In this document: one piece after another, positions 17,959 to 26,549 of the stretch
Position numbering within the stretch: position 1 is the stretch's first letter
Layout of the letters: each line of letters starts with the position of its first letter
Assembly (NCBI RefSeq): GCF_020819555.1
Contig: NZ_JAJHJB010000008.1
Coordinates: forward strand, 1 to 64,000
Direction of reading: 5' to 3'
DNA: 64,000 bases
Source of the DNA: Pelosinus baikalensis
Lineage (GTDB): Bacteria; Bacillota; Negativicutes; DSM-13327
Program-made: the position numbers and the translations under genes
The notes under the pieces: model-generated
What the model was told of the DNA's origin: nothing
The model's database searches: none
What the model saw: the letters and a program-made list of their open reading frames with translations, nothing else

Positions 17959-18597
17959 ATGGAAATCATTGATCTTTCACAACTAATCCATGCTGAAATG
18001 CCAGTATTTCCAGGTGCCCCGCAGCCACAATTTCAACAAGTAGCCCGAGTGGAAACTAACGGATTTCGAGTGGCCAATGCAACAATGAATTATCACGTAG
18101 GGACTCATATGGATGCTCCTGCTCATATGATAGCAAGTGGAAAAACACTAGATGCATTTTCCGTTCACCACTTTACCGGCCAAGCGGCAATTGCTGAATT
18201 TGCCGAGTTGTCATCTGAAACGATTACTTTGGAAGCTATCCAAAAGTATGAGCCGATCCTTCACCAGATCGAATATTTACTTCTCAAAACTGGGTGGAGT
18301 AAATACTGGGGGAGTGAGCAGTACTTCAAAAACTATCCTACTCTTACCCCTGAAGCCGCCAAATGGCTGACTAGTTTCCCACTGAAAGGAATTGGATTGG
18401 ATGCGATTTCGATTGATCCAATTACCAGTACCGATTTTGAGATTCACCGAATTCTACTGGATAAAGAGATATTGATCGTGGAAAATTTAAGCAATTTAAA
18501 TGCAATTGATGCAGATTTCTTTGAGTTCTTTAGCATGCCGCTTTGGATCAAACATGCCGATGGCTCACCAGTCAGAGCAGTAGCTATGATTCGGTAA
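17959..18597 (+). CDS. Cyclase-family metal-dependent hydrolase (kynurenine formamidase-like)
   Basis: A 212-residue member of the cyclase/KynB fold. The metal-binding signature HxGTHxDxPxH is present as YHVGTHMDAPAHMI near residue 48. MEIIDLSQLIHAEMPVFPGA is a typical start. The ATG at 17959 follows GAGGAGG and replaces the longer frame at 17923. Family members hydrolyse N-formylkynurenine or open cyclic amides such as isatin. No tryptophan genes are nearby, so the substrate is open. Confidence 0.88.
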   Translation: MEIIDLSQLIHAEMPVFPGAPQPQFQQVARVETNGFRVANATMNYHVGTHMDAPAHMIASGKTLDAFSVHHFTGQAAIAEFAELSSETITLEAIQKYEPILHQIEYLLLKTGWSKYWGSEQYFKNYPTLTPEAAKWLTSFPLKGIGLDAISIDPITSTDFEIHRILLDKEILIVENLSNLNAIDADFFEFFSMPLWIKHADGSPVRAVAMIR

Positions 18598-18623
18598 TTC
18601 ATATATATACTCTCTCTATTTCG

Positions 18624-18765
18624 TTAGCCCGCTGCCTGCCTTTGTGCCTGCCACATGGTATAATATTTGCCACGTTTTTGTATGCAGATCCTTATGAGTA
18701 CCCTGTTCAACAATTTTCCCTTTTGATAGGACTAGGATATGATCTGCGCGCAGAGAATAACATGG
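18624..18765 (-). pseudogene. Remnant of an ABC exporter C-terminus, frameshifted
   Basis: Reading the minus strand, SLRADHILVLSKGKIVEQGT matches the end of an MsbA-like ATPase domain (H-loop region and the IVEQGTH element). It then shifts frame and ends as RGKYYTMWQAQRQAAG before a TAA at 18624, again a typical exporter C-terminus. Nothing upstream of it belongs to an ABC gene. It is the last ~45 codons of a deleted gene, left beside the cyclase gene. Confidence 0.65.
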
Positions 18766-18772
18766 GTACATA

Positions 18773-18808
18773 AAAAAGCGTGGCAGCTTCGATACATGCC
18801 ACGCTTTT
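18773..18808. terminator. Hairpin terminator
   Basis: AAAAGCGTGGCA (18774-18785) pairs perfectly with TGCCACGCTTTT (18797-18808); a U-run is present in both directions. Confidence 0.75.
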
Positions 18809-18826
18809 CCTAATTTAAACAAAAGA

Positions 18827-18871
18827 TATCGCTAGTCTATACATTCCTAATAGGAGTATAAACTAGCGATA
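18827..18871. repeat. Long imperfect hairpin
   Basis: Arms TATCGCTAGT and ACTAGCGATA enclose a further partly paired core (CCT-AAT-AGG). It lies downstream of the small minus-strand gene at 18928 and may be its terminator, although the U-run is weak. Confidence 0.45.
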
Positions 18872-18927
18872 GTAGTGTGTAGTGTTAAGGCCTCTGGAGA
18901 AAGTGAACCATATTTCTTTACTAAAAG

Positions 18928-19068
18928 CTACGCTTTTACATCAACGATATTATTTGTTTTTGCGGTTTCTGGCTTATTAGCTTCAATCTTTTTAGATAAC
19001 AGATTCTTTTTTTGCAGATTCGTGTAGTATAGGCTATTAATGTTTGTATTGATTGCTGGTATTGCCAT
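18928..19068 (-). CDS. Small protein of unknown function (46 residues)
   Basis: It starts MAIPAINTNINSLYYTNLQK and continues KNLLSKKIEANKPETAKTNN before a TAG. The ATG is preceded by GGAGGAG at ideal spacing, which makes it very likely translated despite its size. The INTNINSL start faintly recalls the flagellin N-terminus, but nothing else does. It stands alone between the ABC-exporter remnant and the ABC-importer operon. Function unknown. Confidence 0.6.
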   Translation of the reverse strand: MAIPAINTNINSLYYTNLQKKNLLSKKIEANKPETAKTNNIVDVKA

Positions 19069-19288
19069 TATATTCTCCTCCTTTCCTTTTTATTAATTTT
19101 ATTGGGGGAACAATTACCTGTATCGTCTCCTCAAATTTGAAATACATTTAAATTTCTCTTTGATATTCCTTTGTTCCAAAAAATTAAATTTTTAGCAGTT
19201 TTATCTCAGTTAGTTTATTTATTTTTAAACGGTATTAAAATTCTTCCCCTTAAGGCATATAGGGTAATTTGATCAATGCAAAATATAC

Positions 19289-19317
19289 TTGACGTTTTTC
19301 CAATAGTTATATATAAT
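19289..19317 (+). promoter_or_regulatory. Sigma-A promoter of the amino-acid ABC operon
   Basis: TTGACG, 17 bp, TATAAT. The only downstream genes are the five-gene operon from 19496. Confidence 0.8.
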
Positions 19318-19366
19318 CAATTACAATATATAAATTACACAGAATGTATCGCTGATCAGAAAACTG

Positions 19367-19407
19367 AAGGCTGATTTCTCTAAACGTTAGAGGAATCAGC
19401 CTTTTTT
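19367..19407 (+). terminator. Leader terminator (attenuator) of the ABC operon
   Basis: A 17-bp stem AAGGCTGATTTCTCTAA / TTAGAGGAATCAGCCTT with a 3-base loop and a T6 run. It lies about 45 nt after the predicted transcription start and 90 nt before the first gene. The preceding GCTGATCAG...CTGA could form a competing structure, so attenuation is likely. Confidence 0.75.
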
Positions 19408-19495
19408 GATTTGGCTATTTTTCATTACTGCCAGTACATTTACAAAAAAGAAGTTTATAAATAAAAATTAGGCACATAAAAAGGAGAATGAAATC

Positions 19496-20332
19496 ATGAA
19501 AACAGCAACAAAAAAAAGAGCACTACTGAATATATTTTTAGTTTTTCTATTACTTACAGGGCTAGCCCTCATCACAGGCTGCAGTTCCAGCAGCGACAAA
19601 CAGGCTGATACGGCTAAGACCTACTATGTAGCAACCAGAGGAACATTTAAACCATTTACCTATGTAGATGACAAAGATCAATTAACCGGTTATGATATTG
19701 AGCTTTTAAAAGAAATACAAAAAAGGAATAAAGATATCAAATTTGAGTTTAAAACTATGAGTATTGAAAGTGCTTTTGTCAGTCTGACATCAAACCAGAT
19801 TGATCTCATTGCAAATCAAATGGGACGCAATGAAGAGCGGGCCGCAAAATATACATTTACCAAAGAAGTTAACAATTACACACGCACCAAAATTACAGTG
19901 AAAGGTGATCGAAATGACATCACTACACTGGATGACTTAAAAGGAAAAACTATGGTATTAGTCCCTACCAGCGAATCAGCCAGATTAATTAAGAAATTTA
20001 ACGAAACTGCCGAGCCTAAAATCAATTTGATTTATACGGATAAAGGATCTGCTGAAACATTGAACTTAGTTGCCACAGGCCGGGCCGATGCCAGTGCCGA
20101 CTATGAAGTTGCAGTAACAGAAGCAAAGAAAACTTTAGGTCTGGATGTGAAAAGTGTTGGCAAGGTAATTTCTGGGGTTCCTACTTACTTTATCCTAAGA
20201 AAAGACGATGAATCTCAAAAATTAGCTGACAAAATAGATGCCACGTTAAAAGAAATGAGAGCTGACGGTACACTTCAAAAATTATCTGAACAATTCTTAG
20301 GGGCAGATTATACATCTTCCTCTAAGGAATAG
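19496..20332 (+). CDS. Amino-acid ABC transporter substrate-binding lipoprotein
   Basis: A 278-residue family-3 solute-binding protein. The lipobox is LITGC near residue 27, so it is anchored at the cell surface. The mature part starts YYVATRGTFKPFTYVDDKD and contains TGYDIELLKEI, the family signature, and TTLDDLKGKTMVLVPTSESA. AAGGAG precedes the ATG. It is the first gene of a five-gene operon with two permeases, an M20 amidohydrolase and an ATPase, and probably captures a polar, cystine-like or N-acylated amino acid. Confidence 0.93.
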   Translation: MKTATKKRALLNIFLVFLLLTGLALITGCSSSSDKQADTAKTYYVATRGTFKPFTYVDDKDQLTGYDIELLKEIQKRNKDIKFEFKTMSIESAFVSLTSNQIDLIANQMGRNEERAAKYTFTKEVNNYTRTKITVKGDRNDITTLDDLKGKTMVLVPTSESARLIKKFNETAEPKINLIYTDKGSAETLNLVATGRADASADYEVAVTEAKKTLGLDVKSVGKVISGVPTYFILRKDDESQKLADKIDATLKEMRADGTLQKLSEQFLGADYTSSSKE

Positions 20333-20347
20333 AAAAGGGGTCTTACT

Positions 20348-21049
20348 TTGGCAAATTATTTTGATTTAGGCTACTTGATTAAGACGTTCCCGATCATACT
20401 GTCCTATTTGCATACTTCATTGCTGATTACCCTTGTTGCAGGGGTAATCGGCATCGTCATCGGAAGTATCGTAGCATTGATTCGTATTAATAAGATAACA
20501 GTTTTAGATAAATTGGCTGCCATCTATATCTCTTTCATACGAGGAACCCCCTTCTTAGTACAACTTTTCTTGGCTTATTTTGGTCTGCCTGAGCTTATAC
20601 AAAAATTAGGTTATCAGGGGATTCGCGAGATACCGACGTTGTTTTATGTGTTTATTGTATTTTCCCTCCATGTCGGAGCTTATATTGCAGAAATCATTCG
20701 CAGTGCCGTTTTAGCTGTAGACAAAGGTCAATTAGAAGCGGCCTATTCCATTGGTATGGGAGCGATTCAAGCCTATAGCCGGATTATATTGCCTCAAGCC
20801 TTTAGTATTGCAATCCCTACCATTTGCAATATTATTATATCGACATTAAAAGGAACCTCCTTAGTCTTTAATGTGGGAGTGATTGATATGATGCGTAAGG
20901 CAGATTTGATGGGTGCAAACAGTCATCGAAGCTTAGAGCTGTATATCAATGTTGCCATAATCTATATTCTTTTGGTATTTATTATCAGTAAATTATCAAC
21001 ATTTATCGAAAAAAGACAAGTCGGTTATCATCAAATGAGCAATCTATAA
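20348..21049 (+). CDS. Amino-acid ABC transporter permease (first)
   Basis: A 233-residue HisM-type inner-membrane permease with about five helices. The start is a TTG preceded by AAAGGGG. The EAA loop that contacts the ATPase reads DKGQLEAAYSIGMGAIQAYS, followed by RIILPQAF. It differs clearly from the second permease of the operon at 22285, so the channel is most likely a heterodimer, as in the TcyL/TcyM type cystine system. Confidence 0.92.
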   Translation: MANYFDLGYLIKTFPIILSYLHTSLLITLVAGVIGIVIGSIVALIRINKITVLDKLAAIYISFIRGTPFLVQLFLAYFGLPELIQKLGYQGIREIPTLFYVFIVFSLHVGAYIAEIIRSAVLAVDKGQLEAAYSIGMGAIQAYSRIILPQAFSIAIPTICNIIISTLKGTSLVFNVGVIDMMRKADLMGANSHRSLELYINVAIIYILLVFIISKLSTFIEKRQVGYHQMSNL

Positions 21050-21082
21050 ATAAAGACTAATTGATATGGATGTGAATCGATT

Positions 21083-22288
21083 ATGAAAGATATAAATGAA
21101 AAAATAAATGTACTTACTGCAGCTCTCTATCCTGAATTAGTTGCGCTTCGTCATAGGATACATGAAAATCCGGAGTTGAGCAATCAGGAATATCAGACAG
21201 CTGGGCTAGTTGAAAAAGTGCTTACAGATTGGAACATACAATACACGAGATTGCCGAACAGTACGGCAATTATAGCCCAAGTGAAAGGAAACCTAGAGGG
21301 CGATCAAAGCATTGGTATACGAGCTGATATGGATGCATTGCCAATTGATGAAGGCACATCACTGGAGTTTGCTTCGAAAAATAAAGGTGTCATGCATGCC
21401 TGCGGACATGATCTTCATACAGTAAATCTTTTGGGTACAGGATATGTACTGTCCCAGTTAAAGGATCACTTTGCTGGTACCGCCAAATTAGTATTTCAGC
21501 CGGCTGAAGAAGTCGGCGGCGGTGCCCAGGAAATACTTGATTTTGGTATCTTAAACAATCCAAAGGTAACAGCTTTCTTAGCTGCGCACGTTTCTGAAGA
21601 TGTGAAAACAGGTTATATTCAAGTGAAAGAAGAAGAAGTGATGCTGGCCTCCAGCCAGTTTACCATCCAGTTAAGCGGTCGAGGCGGTCATGCTTCAGCA
21701 CCTCATCAAACAGACGATATCATTTTGGCAGCAGCAAAATTGATTCTGGAACTCCAATCCATTCCAGGAAGAAAAATAAACCATCTTGAACCAGCAGTGA
21801 TTACAGTTGGCAGTATTCATGGCGGCAGCCGCAGTAATATAATCCCTAAAGAATTAGCGTTAACTGGAACCATTCGAACCCAAAATAACACGCTGCATCC
21901 ACAAATTCATGAACATATCATTAACATTCTAAAAGCCCACGAATTGATTACAGGCATTAAGGGAACCGCATCCTTTCGATTCGGATCAGGAGCTGTTTAT
22001 AACGATCCGGTACTGACTAAAGAATTCGTAGCAGCAGCTGCTATCATCGGTGAAGACAATGTGTTAAAAGCTAGATTTCCCGGCAATGGCTCAGAGAACT
22101 TCTACCGTTTTTCGAAAGAAGTACCCTCTGTGTTTTTCCGTATTGGGGTAAATCATGATCCTTCCGAAAAGATAGAACCCGCTCACAGTCCAATGTTCAC
22201 AGCTTCCGATGAAGCATTAGAAATTGGTGTAAGGGTTACAACCGCTGCAGCCATTGCATTTTTACAAAAAGCAGGATTAAGAGTATGA
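21083..22288 (+). CDS. M20-family amidohydrolase (N-acyl amino acid hydrolase-like)
   Basis: A 401-residue cytoplasmic M20D metallopeptidase related to hippurate hydrolase/YxeP. The metal ligands are visible in HACGHDLHT, the EEVGGG motif near residue 140 and the late HSPMF. The central region is the lid/dimer domain with RGGHASAPHQ. It lies between the two permeases and overlaps the second by 4 bp (ATGA), so import and de-acylation of one substrate are coupled in one message. Confidence 0.93.
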   Translation: MKDINEKINVLTAALYPELVALRHRIHENPELSNQEYQTAGLVEKVLTDWNIQYTRLPNSTAIIAQVKGNLEGDQSIGIRADMDALPIDEGTSLEFASKNKGVMHACGHDLHTVNLLGTGYVLSQLKDHFAGTAKLVFQPAEEVGGGAQEILDFGILNNPKVTAFLAAHVSEDVKTGYIQVKEEEVMLASSQFTIQLSGRGGHASAPHQTDDIILAAAKLILELQSIPGRKINHLEPAVITVGSIHGGSRSNIIPKELALTGTIRTQNNTLHPQIHEHIINILKAHELITGIKGTASFRFGSGAVYNDPVLTKEFVAAAAIIGEDNVLKARFPGNGSENFYRFSKEVPSVFFRIGVNHDPSEKIEPAHSPMFTASDEALEIGVRVTTAAAIAFLQKAGLRV

Positions 22289-23001
22289 ACAATATATTAG
22301 AATTTTCATTTATGTGGGATACTTTTATTCATTTATTGCAATTTATCCCTGTTACCTTGTTTTTGGCAATTATCAGCATGATTTTAGCAAGTATTATTGG
22401 TTTGGCCAGTGCCATCGTGCAACTTAGAAATATACCGATTCTAAAACAAATCGCGACTGTTTATTTGCTAATTGGCCGGGCAGTACCCACCATGGTAATG
22501 CTGTATATCGTGTATTTCGGCTTGCCGCTTCTGCTGCTGGTATTCACGGATAAAACGGGAATCGATACAGGATATCAGCATATACCTCCAATGGTCTTTG
22601 CAATTGCAGGCCTTACAGTGCACACCGGAGCCTATCTAACAGAAATCTTTAGAGCTGCCATACTATCCATTGATAAAGGACAGATGGAAGCAGCCTTGTC
22701 TGTTGGTATGACTTGGTTTCAAGGGTTTTATCGAATCATCTTCAGGCAGGCAGCATTAGTTGCCGTACCGCTGCTTGCAAATCAATTTTTAGGGTTGATT
22801 AAAAGCACATCCATTGTATTTACCATAACGGTGATCGAACTGTTAGGTGGTGCCAAAATTGCTTCTGTGGAAACCTATCGTTATTTAGAAACCTACTTAG
22901 TCGTAGCGATTATGTATTGGAGCATCAGTATCGTCTTTGAGAAGCTCTTTTTGCTTGCCGAACAGAAATTAGGAATTTTCAAGAAGGAAGCTAACATATG
23001 A
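22285..23001 (+). CDS. Amino-acid ABC transporter permease (second)
   Basis: A 238-residue HisM-type permease; EAA loop DKGQMEAALSVGMTWFQGFY then RIIFRQA. It overlaps the amidohydrolase stop and the ATPase start by 4 bp each, a sign of tight translational coupling. It is the partner of the permease at 20348. Confidence 0.92.
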   Translation: MNNILEFSFMWDTFIHLLQFIPVTLFLAIISMILASIIGLASAIVQLRNIPILKQIATVYLLIGRAVPTMVMLYIVYFGLPLLLLVFTDKTGIDTGYQHIPPMVFAIAGLTVHTGAYLTEIFRAAILSIDKGQMEAALSVGMTWFQGFYRIIFRQAALVAVPLLANQFLGLIKSTSIVFTITVIELLGGAKIASVETYRYLETYLVVAIMYWSISIVFEKLFLLAEQKLGIFKKEANI

Positions 23002-23753
23002 TTGAATTTAGAAATATCCACAAAGCATTTGGTGAAAATAAAGTTTTAAAAGGAATTAATTGTACAATTCCTACAGGCTCTGTAACGGTTATTGTCGGAC
23101 CAAGCGGCTCTGGAAAAACAACCTTGCTGCGTTCGGTAAACTTCCTGGAAAGAGCCGACAGCGGGGAAATCATTTTAGATGATATCCATCTTGATGTGGA
23201 AAAGGCTACAAAGGCAGATATTCATAAAATCAGGCAGCGTACGGCTATGGTTTTCCAAATGTATAATTTATTCAAGAACAAAACCGCTTTAGAGAATATT
23301 ATGGAAGGTTTGGCGATTGTAAGAAAAGTACCCAAAGCCGCTGCTAAAGAAAAAGCGTTATATTTCTTAGAAAAGGTCGGTCTGGGCCATAAAGCCGATG
23401 CCTATCCTCATGAATTGTCAGGTGGTCAGCAGCAGCGAATTGGCATTGCTCGTGCGCTGGCCCTTAATCCTGATGTAATCTTATTTGATGAACCAACTTC
23501 AGCCCTTGACCCGGAATTAGTCGGTGAAGTACTGGAAGTAATGAAAAAAGTAGCCCAGGAAGTCAATTGTACCCTAGTGGTAGTTACTCATGAAATTGTC
23601 TTTGCCCGCGAGGTTGCGGATCATGTCATTTTCATGGATGGCGGCGTCATCGTAGAGCAAGGACCACCACAAGAAATACTAAATAATCCAAAAGAAGATC
23701 GCACCAAACAATTTTTATCCCGTTATATTTCATTAATTGAATATAATATCTAA
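22998..23753 (+). CDS. Amino-acid ABC transporter ATP-binding protein
   Basis: A 251-residue ATPase of the polar-amino-acid importer group. Walker A GPSGSGKTTLL, Q-loop MVFQMYNLF, signature LSGGQQQRIGIARAL, Walker B VILFDEPTSALDPE and the H-loop VVTHEI are all intact. It is the last gene of the operon and is followed by a strong terminator. Confidence 0.95.
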   Translation: MIEFRNIHKAFGENKVLKGINCTIPTGSVTVIVGPSGSGKTTLLRSVNFLERADSGEIILDDIHLDVEKATKADIHKIRQRTAMVFQMYNLFKNKTALENIMEGLAIVRKVPKAAAKEKALYFLEKVGLGHKADAYPHELSGGQQQRIGIARALALNPDVILFDEPTSALDPELVGEVLEVMKKVAQEVNCTLVVVTHEIVFAREVADHVIFMDGGVIVEQGPPQEILNNPKEDRTKQFLSRYISLIEYNI

Positions 23754-23775
23754 TGGATTCGCTGGCGTAAATACC

Positions 23776-23809
23776 AATCACCCAGGTTTTTCATAAAACC
23801 TGGGTGATT
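23776..23809 (+). terminator. Terminator of the ABC importer operon
   Basis: Perfect 15-bp stem AATCACCCAGGTTTT / AAAACCTGGGTGATT with a TCAT loop. Confidence 0.85.
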
Positions 23810-23900
23810 CTTGTTGCCCATATATCTTACTGTAGCTGAGGAATCGGATATTGCCTAATTGTTTCCATCATGATATTCTGATTAAAAAGGATGTGTAGAA

Positions 23901-24434
23901 ATGATTAAGAAATCATGGACGACCCTTATCGTCGTCAGTTTATGTATGCTTATTTTTAATGCCTCTCCCGTCAATGCGGCTCCTGCTGACGTCATCCAAG
24001 AAGAATCAGCTCCTCCTCAAAGCCAAGAGCAGCTTGCAGAGATTTTTACAACTTTTTCAGAAATCAACACCGCCCTTGAAAAGGATATAAAAGAGTACCA
24101 AGGGTTCATTGACGATTATAGCAATGATCGCGTAACTCCAAGTGAGATGAATACGAATTTGTCGAAGTTGAATGAATCAATAAAGGACACCCGCAGTAAA
24201 ACATATTCCTTGAACTTTACTGGCAAATACGAGGACGATAAAATCCAGCTGCTTCGAACTTTTGATATGCTGCATCAATCCTTAAAAGATATGAAAATAT
24301 CCATAAGTCTTCGAAATACAGGTTACTACTCAAAAGCGAAGCAAGAATTGCAGGATGCTGTACAATTCAAAGCTTTAACCTGGAAGCACATACATGAAGA
24401 TCTCCATAGTGATGGCTACATTCCTGCCAATTAG
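23901..24434 (+). CDS. Secreted alpha-helical protein of unknown function
   Basis: A 177-residue protein with a signal peptide (TTLIVVSLCMLIFNASPVNA) and a mature part that looks like a helical bundle (LDKI-type amphipathic repeats such as LLRTFDMLHQSLKDMKISIS). I do not recognise the family. AAGGA precedes the ATG. It lies directly upstream of a two-component pair but is separated from it by a terminator, so it could be a target or an accessory sensor; this is inference from position only. Confidence 0.6.
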   Translation: MIKKSWTTLIVVSLCMLIFNASPVNAAPADVIQEESAPPQSQEQLAEIFTTFSEINTALEKDIKEYQGFIDDYSNDRVTPSEMNTNLSKLNESIKDTRSKTYSLNFTGKYEDDKIQLLRTFDMLHQSLKDMKISISLRNTGYYSKAKQELQDAVQFKALTWKHIHEDLHSDGYIPAN

Positions 24435-24486
24435 CAAAAGAGAAGCTGTCTGCCTAATATAAGGGCCGATGACTTCTCTTTTTGCT
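24433..24486 (+). terminator. Terminator after the secreted protein
   Basis: AGCAAAAGAGAAG (24433-24445) pairs with CTTCTCTTTTTGCT (24473-24486); a 27-nt loop separates the arms. Confidence 0.65.
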
Positions 24487-24615
24487 AAAAAAATAAAACC
24501 TTTTAACCTTTTTTATAAAAATTTTAAGAATCCTTTACAGCAGGTTTATACTTCCCTTTCTTTAGAATATAATAGTGGTAGCAACAGGCCTCGAAAAAAG
24601 CGAAAGGTGATATTG

Positions 24616-25800
24616 ATGCACAGACATGACGACCAAAAATATTCCCATAACAATTTGAATAAAAAAGACAAAGGCGACTTCCCTGCAACCTTTCGGCAAT
24701 TTCATCATCATCATCACAGGCACCATCATGAACGTTTTCTGCAGCACTATACCTATTTTCGCTATCTTCGCCCACTAGGCATTGTATTTACCTTTGTTAT
24801 TCTCTACTTAGCATTTTACTGGGGGGGTAACAAGGAGATTGGCATCCTTTTTGCCACGCTGCTTGCAGTGAAAGAAATAATCCATTTTTTCTTTATGTGG
24901 CGCTTAGAAAAAAATATATTTAAGCCCATGATTAACTTAAAACAGGGCCTGGATGAAGTCACCAAGGGAAATTATACGATTAAAGTAAAAAATGAACTGT
25001 CCAGTGATCTTGGCATCGTAATTGATGCTTTTAATGAAATGACGGAAAAATTATATGAAAATGAAAAGATCCAAATGGAGTATGAAGAAAACCGCAAGGC
25101 ATTAATCGCCAATATCTCCCATGATCTCAAAACACCAATAACCGCCATTCAAGGCTATGTAGAAGCACTTATGGATTCTTCCATTACGTCGAAAGAAAAC
25201 CAAACTAAATATTTAAGAACCATTCATCATAATGCAATTTACGTTAATAAACTAATTGATGATTTATTCATGTTCGCAAAATTAGACATGCAAAAACTAG
25301 AGTTTCAATATCAATGTACAAAGATTCGATCATTTATGGATGATTTGATTGCAGAATATCGTTTTGATTTTAGCGAGCGGAATATTCAGTTTTACTATGA
25401 TGTGCTGCTAGAGGAAGATGTCCAAGTTGATTTGGACGGAAAACGCTTTCACCAAGCCATTAATAATATTTTGAACAATGCCATTCAATATGGTCCTACA
25501 GTGGGTTTATCGATAGAAGTAATCGTCTATCAGCAAAAAGACGCTGTCTGTATTGACATCAAAGATAATGGACCTGGTATTCCCACAGAAAAGCTCCCCT
25601 TTGTCTTTGACCGATTTTATCGCATCCATACGGAACGCCCAAAAGAAACAGCAGGTACCGGGCTGGGCCTAGCCATTACCAAAGAGCTTATCGAAGCACA
25701 TGGTGGAAAAATTATCCTTTCCAGCAACCTAAATCAAGGAAGCTGTTTTTCGATTCAGCTTCCCATTTGCCAGAAAAATGACGGGGAGATTGCACAATGA
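24616..25800 (+). CDS. Sensor histidine kinase with histidine-rich N-terminus
   Basis: A 394-residue membrane kinase. The cytoplasmic N-terminus has a histidine cluster (FHHHHHRHHHERF, residues ~37-49), then two transmembrane helices with almost no extracellular loop (YLRPLGIVFTFVILYLAFYW, EIGILFATLLAVKEIIHFFF), HAMP, and HisKA with phospho-acceptor His in ANISHDLKTPITAIQGYVEA. The ATPase boxes are NNILNNAIQYG, DNGPGIP and TGLGLAI. The ATG at 24616 follows AAAGGTGAT; the longer frame runs through the terminator. It overlaps the response regulator by 4 bp. The short sensor and His cluster suggest an intramembrane or metal stimulus. Confidence 0.92.
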   Translation: MHRHDDQKYSHNNLNKKDKGDFPATFRQFHHHHHRHHHERFLQHYTYFRYLRPLGIVFTFVILYLAFYWGGNKEIGILFATLLAVKEIIHFFFMWRLEKNIFKPMINLKQGLDEVTKGNYTIKVKNELSSDLGIVIDAFNEMTEKLYENEKIQMEYEENRKALIANISHDLKTPITAIQGYVEALMDSSITSKENQTKYLRTIHHNAIYVNKLIDDLFMFAKLDMQKLEFQYQCTKIRSFMDDLIAEYRFDFSERNIQFYYDVLLEEDVQVDLDGKRFHQAINNILNNAIQYGPTVGLSIEVIVYQQKDAVCIDIKDNGPGIPTEKLPFVFDRFYRIHTERPKETAGTGLGLAITKELIEAHGGKIILSSNLNQGSCFSIQLPICQKNDGEIAQ

Positions 25801-26486
25801 AACGCATTTTGATTATTGAAGACGATCTGGATATCGCAGAACTGGAACGGGATTATCTGCAACTAAACGGCTATAAAGCAGAAATTGTTCAAGATGGAAT
25901 GCTGGGATTAAAAAAGGCAGCTTCATCCGTATATGACGCAGTTGTCGTGGATTTGATGCTCCCTAATAAAGACGGCTTTGAAATCATCAAAGAGATTCGA
26001 AAAAATCAGGAAATCCCCGTGATTGTCGTATCTGCCAAAGTAGACGATATTGATAAAATCAGAGGGCTGGATGTTGGTGCAGATGATTACTTAACAAAGC
26101 CATTCAGTCCCGCAGAACTGGTAGCAAGAATAAAGGCTCACCTCAAGCGTTACGAGAGACTAAAAGGACCCTCTCTCTCTCTTGAAGTGATACAGCATAA
26201 AGGCTTGGAAATTAATCCTGCATCTCACAAAGTTTTTGTATATGGTAAGGAAGCGCAATTGACGACAAAGGAATATGAGCTTTTACTTTTTTTAGCTTCT
26301 AATCCGAATATTGTTTTTAGTAAAGAGCATCTTTTTGACACCATCTGGGATAATGAAAGCTTTGGTGAGGTAGCCACTGTAGCAGTCCATATCCAAAAAA
26401 TCCGCAAAAAGATTGAAAAAGACTCAACCAATCCTGAATTCATTGAAACCCTGTGGGGTACAGGATATCGCTTTAATTCAATTTAA
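25797..26486 (+). CDS. OmpR/PhoB-family response regulator
   Basis: A 229-residue regulator. The receiver domain has the acidic pair EDD, phospho-acceptor Asp in VVVDLMLPNKDGF, and Lys in LTKPFSPAEL. The C-terminal winged helix ends LWGTGYRFNSI. It is coupled to the kinase by an ATGA overlap. Its targets are unknown; the secreted protein upstream is a candidate. Confidence 0.95.
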   Translation: MKRILIIEDDLDIAELERDYLQLNGYKAEIVQDGMLGLKKAASSVYDAVVVDLMLPNKDGFEIIKEIRKNQEIPVIVVSAKVDDIDKIRGLDVGADDYLTKPFSPAELVARIKAHLKRYERLKGPSLSLEVIQHKGLEINPASHKVFVYGKEAQLTTKEYELLLFLASNPNIVFSKEHLFDTIWDNESFGEVATVAVHIQKIRKKIEKDSTNPEFIETLWGTGYRFNSI

Positions 26487-26503
26487 ACACGGTTATAAAA
26501 AAA

Positions 26504-26538
26504 CAGAAGCCATTTCCACTAAACGGAAAATGGCTTCT
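26504..26538 (+). terminator. Terminator of the two-component operon
   Basis: CAGAAGCCATTT-CC pairs with GGAAAATGGCTTCT, with a short loop and one bulge. Confidence 0.7.
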
Positions 26539-26549
26539 ATTCTCATGCA

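Noticed and set aside
24524..24775. Minus-strand frame rich in Asp/Met opposite the histidine cluster
   Set aside because: Antisense of the CAT/CAC histidine codons of the kinase; no start site.
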